Of a stretch of DNA of 64,000 nucleotides, positions 56,601 to 64,000 are shown one piece after another (the first letter of the stretch is position 1; each line of letters opens with the position of its first letter). The position numbers and the translations under genes were made by a program. The stretch is from Aplectana chamaeleonis (Eukaryota; Nematoda; Chromadorea; Rhabditida; Cosmocercidae). The stretch spans positions 62,001 to 126,000 of the forward strand of contig JAPDOI010001838.1 in assembly GCA_029168955.1 (NCBI GenBank). The letters are read 5' to 3'. Under the pieces are notes generated by a model, which was not told where the DNA came from, did not search any database, and saw only the letters and a list, made by a program, of their open reading frames with translations.

Positions 56601-59600
56601 CGTCCCGATGACGTCACCAGAAGCCCGGAGCACTTTTCACGACGTCCCGATGACGTCATCAGAAGCCCGAAGCACTTTTCACGACGTCCCGATGACGTCA
56701 TCAGAAGCCCGAAGCACTTTTCACGACGTCCCGATGACGTCACCAGAAGCCCGAAGCACTTTTCACGACGTCCCGATGACGTCACCAGAAGCCCGAAGCA
56801 CTTTTCACGACGTCCCGATGACGTCATCAGAAGCCCGAAGCACTTTTCACGACGTCCCGATGACGTCACCAGAAGCCCGAAGCACTTTTCACGACGTCCC
56901 GATGACGTCATCAGAAGCCCGAAGCACTTTCACGACGTCCCGATGACGTCACCAGAAGCCCGAAGCCTTTTTCACGTCGTCCCGATGACGTCATCAGAAG
57001 CCCGAAGCACTTTTCACGACGTCCCGATGACGTCACCAGAAGCCCGAAGCACTTTTCACGACGTCCCGATGACGTCACCAGAAGCCCGAAGCACTTTTTA
57101 CGACGTCCCGATGACGTCACCAGAAGCCCGAAGCACTTTTCACGATGTCCCCATGACGTCACCAGAAGCCCGATTCGCTTTTCACGACGTCCCGATGACG
57201 TCACCAGAAGCCCGAAGCACTTTTCACGACGTCCCGATGACGCCACCAGAAGCCCGAAGCGCTTTTCACGACGTCCCCATGACGTCATCAGAAGCCCGAA
57301 GCACTTTTCACGACGTCCCGATGACGTCACCAGAAGCCCGAAGCACTTTTCACGACGTCACGATGACGTCACCAGAAGCCCGAAGCACTTTTCACGACGT
57401 CCCGATGACGTCACCAGAAGCCCGAAGCACTTTTCACGACGTCCCTATAACGTCACCAGAAGCCCGAAGCGCTTTTCACGACGTCCCGATGACGTCATCA
57501 GAAGCCCGAAGCACTTTTCACGACGTCCCGATGACGTCACCAGAAGCCCGAAGCACTTTTCACGACGTCCCGATGACGTCATCAGAAGCCCGAAGCACTT
57601 TTCACGACGTCCCGATGACGTCATCAGAAGCCCGAAGCACTTTTCACGACGTCCCGATGACGTCCCCAGAAGCCCGAAGCACTTTTTACGACGTCCCGAT
57701 GACGTCATCAGAAGCCCGAAGCACTTTCACGACGTCCCGATGACGTCACCAGGAGCCCGAAGCACTTTTCACGACGTCCCGATGACGTCACCAGAAGCCC
57801 GAAGCACTTTCAACGACGTCCCGATGACGTCATCAGAAGCCCGAAGCACTTTTCACGACGTCCCGATGACGTCACCAAGAGCCCGAAGCGCTTTTCACGA
57901 CGTCCCGATGACGTCACCACAGAAGCCCGAAGCACTTTTCACGACGTCCCGATGACGTCACCAGAAGCCCGAAGCACTTTTCACGACGTCCCGATGACGC
58001 TCACCAGAAGCCCGAAGCACTTTTTCACGACGTCCCGATGACGTCATCAGAAGCCCGAAGCACTTTTCACGACGTCCCGATGACGTCGATCAGAAGCCCG
58101 AAGCACTTTTTCTTCACGACGTCCCCATGACGTCACCAGAAGCCCGAAGCACTTTTCACGACGTCCCGATGACGTCACCAGAAGCCCGAAGCACTTTTCA
58201 CGACGTCCCGATGACGTCATCAGAAGCCCGAAGCACTTTTCACGACGTCCCGATGACGTCACCAGAAGCCCGAAGCACTTTTCACGACGTCCTGATGACG
58301 TCACCAGAAGCCCGAAGCACTTTTCACGACGTCCCGATGACGTCATCAGAAGCCCGGAAGCACTTTTCACGACGTCCCGATGACGTCACCAGAAGCCCGA
58401 AGCACTTTTCACGACGTCCCGATGACGTCATCAGAAGCCCGAAGCACTTTTCACGACGTCCCGATGACGTCACCAGAAGCCCGAAGCACTTTTCACGACG
58501 TCCCGATGACGTCACCAGAAGCCCGAAGCACTTTCACGACGTCCCGATGACGTCACCAGAAGCCCGAAGCGCTTTTCACGACGTCCCGATGACGTCACCA
58601 GAAGCCCGAAGCACTTTTCACGACGTCCCGATGACGTCATCAGAAGCCCGAAGCACTTTTCACGACGTCCCGATGACGTCACCAGAAGCCCGAAGCACTT
58701 TTCACGACGTCCCGATGACGTCATCAGAAGCCCGAAGCACTTTTCACGACGTCCCGATGACGTCACCAGAAGCCCGAAGCGCTTTTCACGACGTCCCGAT
58801 GACGTCATCAGAAGCCCGAAGCACTTTTCACGACGTCCCGGATGACGTCACCAGAAGCCCGAAGCGCTTTCACGACGTCCCGATGACGTCATCAGAAGCC
58901 CGAAGCACTTTTCACGACGTCCCGATGACGTCACCAGAAGCCCGGAGCACTTTTCACGACGTCCCGATGACGTCATCAGAAGCCCGAAGCACTTTTCACG
59001 ACGTCCCGATGACGTCACCAGAAGCCCGAAGCACTTTTCACGACGTCCCGATGACGTCACCAGAAGCCCGAAGCACTTTTCACGACGTCCCGATGACGTC
59101 ACCAGAAGCCCGAAGCACTTTTCACGACGTCCCGATGACGTCAACAGAAGCCCGAAGCGCCTTGCACGACGGCCCGATGGCGGCACCAGAACCCCGAAGC
59201 ATCTTTTCACGACGTCCCGATGACGTCATCAGAAGCTCCGAAGCACTTTTTCACGACGTCCCGATGACGTCACCAGAAGCCCGGGAAGCACTTTTCACGA
59301 CGTCCCGATGACGTCATCAGAAGCCCGAAGCACTTTTCACGACGTCCCGATGACGTCACCAGAAGCCCGAAGCACTTTTCACGACGTCCCGATGACGTCA
59401 TCAGAAGCCCGAAGCACTTTTCACGACGTCCCGATGACGTCACCAGAAGCCCGAAGCACTTTTCACGACGTCCCGATGACGTCATCAGAAGCCCGAAGCA
59501 CTTTTCACGACGTCCCGATGACGTCACCAGAAGCCCGAAGCACTCTCACGACGTCCCGATGACGTCACCAGAAGCCCGAAGCACTTTTCACGACGTCCCG

Positions 59601-60950
59601 ATGACGTCATCAGAAGCCCGAAGCACTTTTCACGACGTACCGATGACGTCACCAGAAGGCCGAAGCGCTTTTCACGACGTCCCGATGACGTCATCAGAAG
59701 CCCGAAGCACTTTTCACGACGTCCCGATGACGTCACCAGAAGCCCGAAGCACTTTTCACGATGTCCCGATGACGTCATAAAAATCCCGAAGCACTTTTCA
59801 CGACGTCCCAATGACGTCATAAAAATCCCGAAGCACTTTTCACGACGTCCCAATGACGTGACCAGAAGCCCGAAGCACTTTTCACGACGTCCCGATGACG
59901 TCACCAGAAGCCCGGAGCACTTTTCACGACGTCCCAATGACGTGACCAGATGCCCGAAGCACTTTTCACGACGCCCCGATGACGTCGTCAGAAGCCCGAA
60001 GCACTTTCCGCGATGTCCCGATGACGTCATCAGAAGCCCGAAGCACTTTTCACGACGTCCCGATGACGTCATCAGAAGCCCGAAGCACTTTTCACGACGT
60101 CCCGGTGACGGCACCAGAAGCCCGAAGGGCTTTTCACGACGTCCCGATGACGTCATCAGAAGCCCGAAGCACTTTTCGCGACGTCCCGATGACGTCACCA
60201 GAAGCCCAGACTTTCGACGTCACGATGACGTCATCCCCGACGTCCCATTGTCATCAGAAGCCCAAGCGCTTTTCACGACGTCCCGATGACGTCACCAGCC
60301 CGAAGCACTTTCACGACTCGACGATCGTCACGACGTCCCGATGACGTCACCAGAAGCCCGAAGCACTTTTCACGACGTCCCGATGACGTCATCAGAAGCC
60401 CGAAGCACTTTTCACGACGTCCCGATGACGTCACCAGAAGCCCGGAACACTTTTCACGACGTCCCGATGACGTCATCAAAAGCCCGAAGCAGTTTTCACG
60501 ACTTCCCGATTACGTCACCAGAAGCCTGAAGCACTTTTCACGACGTACCGATGACGTCATCAGAAGCCCGAAGCACTTTTTCACGACGTCCCGATGACGT
60601 CATCAGAAGCCCGAAGCACTTTTCACGACGTCCCGATGACGTCATCAGAAGCCCGAAGCACTTTTCACGACGTCCCGATGACGTCACCAGAAGCCTGAAG
60701 CACTTTCACGACGTCCCGATGACGTCACCAGAAGCCCGAAGCACTTTTCACGACGTCCCGATGACGTCACCAGAAGCCCGAAGCACTTTTCACGACGTCC
60801 CGATGACGTCATCAGAAGCCCGAAGCACTTTTCACGACGTCCCGATGACGTCACCAGAAGCCCGAAGCACTTTTCACGACGTCCCGATGACGCCACCAGA
60901 AGCCCGAAGCGCTTTTCACGACGTCCACATGACGTCATCAGAAGCCCCAC
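53611..60950. repeat. 42-bp CRE minisatellite, main array (~174 units)
   Basis: Consensus CCCGATGACGTCAYCAGAAG followed by CCCGAAGCACTTTTCACGACGT, 42 bp. Nearly every unit holds the CRE palindrome TGACGTCA and a second GACGTC 12 bp upstream. Y is T or C, and the two variants alternate in places (for example 58600-58800 and 59290-59530), giving an 84-bp dimer. Indels of 1-3 bp are scattered, with higher divergence at 55860-56160 and 59760-60330. Frames of up to 532 codons in several phases are artefacts of the 42-bp period. Confidence 0.98.
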
Positions 60951-61304
60951 TCACCTACAAATCGATTACTAACCAGCCTACGTACCCCCTACCAACTTAC
61001 CTGTCTGCCAAGTTGATTGCAGCGACCATCGGCAGTGGCTATTAGCGGTGAGGACTGAAAAGCGTGACGGCCTACGGCCTACGGCGCACAACATGAAAAT
61101 TTCTTAAGCTTTCGGGCTCACAACTTTGTTATTTGTGAACCGATTTGGCTGAAATTTGGAGAGCAGGTGTCTTCTGGACCCCTTCACTTATATCCAGAAG
61201 GAAATCCTCAGAAATTTTGTTTTAAAGATTCTATAAACTACTTTATAAAATTCCAAGTGATCCCAAGGTGTAGGCAAAACCAAACCGCTTCGCGGCTGGA
61301 GCGA
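60951..61304. other. Non-genic stretch after the array
   Basis: Unique sequence immediately after the last repeat unit (CCCACTCACCTAC); no feature recognised apart from a small CCGCTTCGCGG hairpin near 61285. Confidence 0.5.
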
Positions 61305-61453
61305 TACAGTCGGCACGGATCGCATTGATTCTTTTCGTTCCCTATTGTGCGTTGGTGGAGATTTGTTGCACGCGTGTTATAGCATACGTGCACCGAGTTT
61401 GCGTCAACGCACAACAAGGAACGCAAGGTATCATTGCGACCCATGCCGCTGTA
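61305..61453. mobile_element. TA MITE, TACAGTCGGC ends
   Basis: TACAGTCGGCACGGATCGCA on the left and TGCGACCCATGCCGCTGTA on the right, about 149 bp, with inner arms around TTGTGCGTTG. One end recurs at 25361-25403. Confidence 0.85.
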
Positions 61454-61500
61454 TGTACGTTTCGCATGCGTTTAGCTACATAGGCTCCGTTCGTAACTAC

Positions 61501-61841
61501 TCATACTCCTCAACGCCCGAGTAACGCGCGTGGTGCCCGCTCAGTCATGGCGGCTGCATTCGTACCGACCTTTTCATGGTTTTTGTAATTAGTCCATCAT
61601 GAATTCCATTTCGTTACAAATAATTACAAGTTCTACTATCGGCTACCAGCGCGGAGAACGCATGCATAGAGTTTTCTTGCACGACAGAGCTTGTCCAATT
61701 TCATTCCGCACCGCCAAAGCATCACCGCTGAAGTATTCATGGTCTACTCAAGCGCGGCATGCGCGTAACGTGGTTGGAAAGTATTCATACACTGTAGCCA
61801 CGCCCACGCGGCGCGTGAATCGCACGCGCTGAGGAGTACGA
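61501..61841. mobile_element. Inverted-repeat MITE, decayed
   Basis: TCATACTCCTCAACGC on the left against GCGCTGAGGAGTACG on the right, with GC-rich inner arms (CGCGCGTGG, CCACGCGGCGCG). Confidence 0.55.
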
Positions 61842-62045
61842 TTTGTCCGTTATCGGCGGCTTCGCGAATTCCGCACGGGTCGCAGCAAATGAGCGCGTTC
61901 CATTTATTGCTGAACTTATACAGTGCGTTTCATAATTATGGGACACCCTCAAATTTCACTCTAACACTTCTACCGTTTTCGATGGGACTTTTCTGTACCA
62001 TCGGAATAACAATGCATTTATAGCAAGTATGGTCATCGCCTTGCT

Positions 62046-62273
62046 CTAATATCGTATACAGATGTTATTGGGTCTTTCTTGGGGTTTTTGAAGGACGGTT
62101 AAGTTGGTTTGGTCGTACTCCTCTAGCACAACACGCTTGTTCACTTCCACAGCCTTAACCTGGCTGTGGCCAGCGTAAATTCGACGTCTCACTGTACCTT
62201 CAAGGTTTTCCTTGAAGTTTTGGTTGGAATTACATGCTGGCTCTTGCAATACAGCCATGTCTTGTCTGCCCAA
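62046..62273 (-). pseudogene. Tc1-like transposase, C-terminal fragment
   Basis: The minus-strand frame contains VLQEPACNSNQNFKENLEGT, which follows the Tc1-family pattern WPACSPDLNPIENLWG; the E of KENLE is in the place of the third catalytic acid. Then RRRIYAG, a Q-x-x-VE-like spacer, VVLEEYD, LQKPQERPNNICI, matching the usual end of the family (RRVY.....Q...EL...I.EEW....LQKL..SMPNR...V). Substitutions at W and D of the signature show it is decayed. It belongs with the fragment at 63240-63530. Confidence 0.75.
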
Positions 62274-62369
62274 GAACGTCTTTCAGGACATACATATTTG
62301 CCTGAACCCTTCTCTTGTCTCGCGTGCTTACAAAGATTTGCCGTTGCCTTCCACTCAAAAATGGGAAAA

Positions 62370-63165
62370 TACAATACCCGGGCTAAGTTTTGTGAAAACG
62401 GGGAGCATCTGGCAAACTTAGCAAGAAAGCGTCCGATGCATGTAACATTGTTGAATGAAGACTTTTTTGAATTCTGAAAACGCTATCATATTCACAGAAT
62501 AAATAGCTAACTAATCATGTCATTTGAGTGCCGAAGTTCCCTAAGAGCACTTCGTTTTTGAAGGGAATAGTTTTTGCAATCGTTTTTCAAAAAAAGTCGC
62601 GCGCGGCGAATGCGGCGAAACTTTGAGCAGTATCTGTACAAGTAATGGAAGAGCAATCAGTATGTTTTCTTTAGAAATTAGGTGCAGGTGAGAGAATCTC
62701 AAGGTTTGTTCAGGTTGAATTTTCGAAATCCTTAATTAAACACCCTTGAGAACTACCTGAAAAGTCGGAGTTTTGTTTCGAAATATCCGGACTCATAAAT
62801 GAAGGATTTCAAAAATTCAACCTAAACAAACCTTGAGATTCTCCCACCTGCGCCTAATTTATGAAGAAAGTATACAGATTGCTCTTCCATTACTTGTACA
62901 AATACTGCTCAAAGTTTCGCCGCATTCGCCGCGCGCGACGTTTTTTGAAAAACGATTGCTAAAACTATTTCCCTCAAAAATGAAGTGCTCTTAGGGAACT
63001 TCGGCACACAAGTGACATGATTAGTTAGCAATTTATTCCGTGAATGTGATAGCGTTTTCAGAATTCAAAAAAGTCTTCATTCCAAAAAACTGCATGCATC
63101 GGACGCTTTTTTGCCAAGTTTGCCAGATGCTCCCCGTTTTTACAAAACTTAGCGCGGGTATTGTA
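62370..63165. mobile_element. Foldback element, GGCAGC/CATCGGACGC family, copy 2
   Basis: TA-flanked, with ends CAATACCCG and CGGGTATTG and arms of about 380 bp. It is inserted in the Tc1-like element between the two transposase fragments and is the same family as 45798-46648. Confidence 0.92.
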
Positions 63166-63239
63166 CACTGCGCTAGCACTTTATGGCACTTAATACAAAC
63201 TATTCGAGTAGAGTCGAGGGCTAGCTCACGCTCTCAAGC

Positions 63240-63530
63240 CTCATAGAAAGATTCGATGAACATCAGCGACACTAACGAAGTTCCATTCGGAGCACTATCC
63301 TGGTCCCTTGGCGGTATCATGCCAGTAGTATTTTGTCTACACCATTCACCCAGGTTGAACTTATTCTGGCTCGAACACATAATCCAAAGACGAGTCTGCT
63401 GCCTTTCCTTCCCAAAAGCATCCGCCATGCAACACCGATCAGGCAGCTCAACTTCCCCGAGCCGGTTGTCCTGTTTATCTGAGCCGAATTGAACCAAGTC
63501 ATCCGGTGAATCTCTTTGAACAAAGATACC
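63240..63530 (-). pseudogene. Tc1-like transposase, internal fragment with frameshifts
   Basis: Across the three minus-strand frames pieces of the Tc1 core appear in order: LDYVFEPE in the position of V.FSDE, then NKFNLGEW (KFNLDG), NGVDK, and KYYWHDTAKGP, which fits the YYWHD signature of the family. They are in different frames, so at least two frameshifts separate them. The N-terminal DNA-binding part is not recognisable further up. Confidence 0.7.
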
Positions 63531-64000
63531 TTCCTTATCGCTGTTTATCCGATGTTGTGCTGCACAAAGTTAGCGTCTAATGGTTGTGCAAGGATGCTCA
63601 ACCCCGAATTCTGCGTGAGTTTGGTCCTGGCCCGCACCCCCTTCATTGAGATTTCGCTTCAAATCATGACCAATGGATTTCGTCAGACATCCTGGTTGCT
63701 ACCTGTGTCTATTTTACCGTGGCCCTTCTAGCAATTAGGAAATGGAGGCTAGCAAGAGAGGAAACGTGATGTTTTAGAGGACTGCTAACAAATCAACACG
63801 ACAGTCCTCTAAAAACTTCCACGAAGTGTCTTTAGTCACCCGAGTGAGGTGTAAAACAGAGGCAGAGAACATATTCGATGTGAAACTCTCGTTAGTTCGC
63901 TCGTAGGAACAAGAAAAATGCGGATTACCTAGGGTGTCCCATAATTATGAAACAATCCAGAAAACGAAAAGCTGTGTTCTAAAAAAGATGAGATGCTCGT

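Larger units (their letters stand above)
61921..63965 (-). mobile_element. Decayed Tc1/mariner element
   Basis: The left end is TA followed by CAGTGCGTTTCATAATTATG and GGACACCC; the right end has GGGTGTCCCATAATTATGAA and then diverges before a canonical terminus. Between them is a fragmented minus-strand transposase, itself split by a foldback element (62370-63165). CAGTG termini with TA flanks are typical of Tc1-like elements. Confidence 0.8.

Noticed and set aside
53611..60950. Hammerhead-ribozyme-like strings on the minus strand of the CRE array (CTGATGA followed by GAAA in each unit).
   Set aside because: The intervening segment can form a 4-5-bp stem but leaves extra bases before GAAA, and there is no space for stem I before the next CTGATGA; the match follows from the CRE palindrome. 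A covariance-model search would settle it.
53611..60950. A CRISPR array.
   Set aside because: Repeats are contiguous without unique spacers, and the window is eukaryotic in character.
53467..61045. Very long open frames (up to 532 codons) on both strands in the CRE array.
   Set aside because: The 42-bp unit is a multiple of three and lacks stops in several phases, so frames stay open in all of them and switch at every indel; there is no start context, splice structure or preferred frame.

Overview
The window is eukaryotic, repeat-dominated, non-genic DNA. I find no intact protein-coding gene, no rRNA and no convincing functional tRNA. The many short palindromic DNA transposons with TTAA or TA target duplications, hAT and Tc1-like relics and scattered TTTTCAG acceptor-like strings fit a nematode best, but no gene anchors this, so the organism is an inference of modest confidence.

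Layout. 1-19 kb: a patchwork of MITEs (TTAA families, a 150-bp TA family, a family with TIR GTAAGGTCTGTCCAAATGAG) and one non-autonomous hAT element with a perfect 8-bp target duplication (10358-12054). 21-25 kb: a large TA foldback element split by a second hAT (22685-25005), which itself carries smaller MITEs. 25-28 kb: more MITEs. 28.1-42.2 kb: a cluster of stable GC hairpins, several foldback elements, a tandem array of tRNA-like units set into a foldback arm with a 13-bp target duplication, long (GACT)n/(GGAC)n tracts, and five minisatellite blocks with a 42-bp period. 37.6-51.9 kb: a giant inverted duplication whose arms each run hairpin end, unique segment, 42-bp array, foldback element. 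52.2-60.95 kb: about 177 units of another 42-bp minisatellite, each normally carrying the CRE palindrome TGACGTCA, split near its left edge by a third hAT (52264-53610) that keeps a recognisable hATC transposase remnant. 61-64 kb: small MITEs and a decayed Tc1/mariner element with a foldback element inserted in it.

The 42-bp arrays share a core (CACTTTYTACGRCGTCC plus a CCCG block), so they look like diverged subfamilies of one repeat; together they occupy about 13 kb. Because 42 is a multiple of 3, they create long open frames on both strands (up to 532 codons) that are artefacts. The most interesting material is this 42-bp superfamily and its CRE array, its association with hairpin-ended elements resembling Helentron-derived HINEs, three hATs with related subterminal motifs, the tRNA-like array, and a dispersed TATA-box module.
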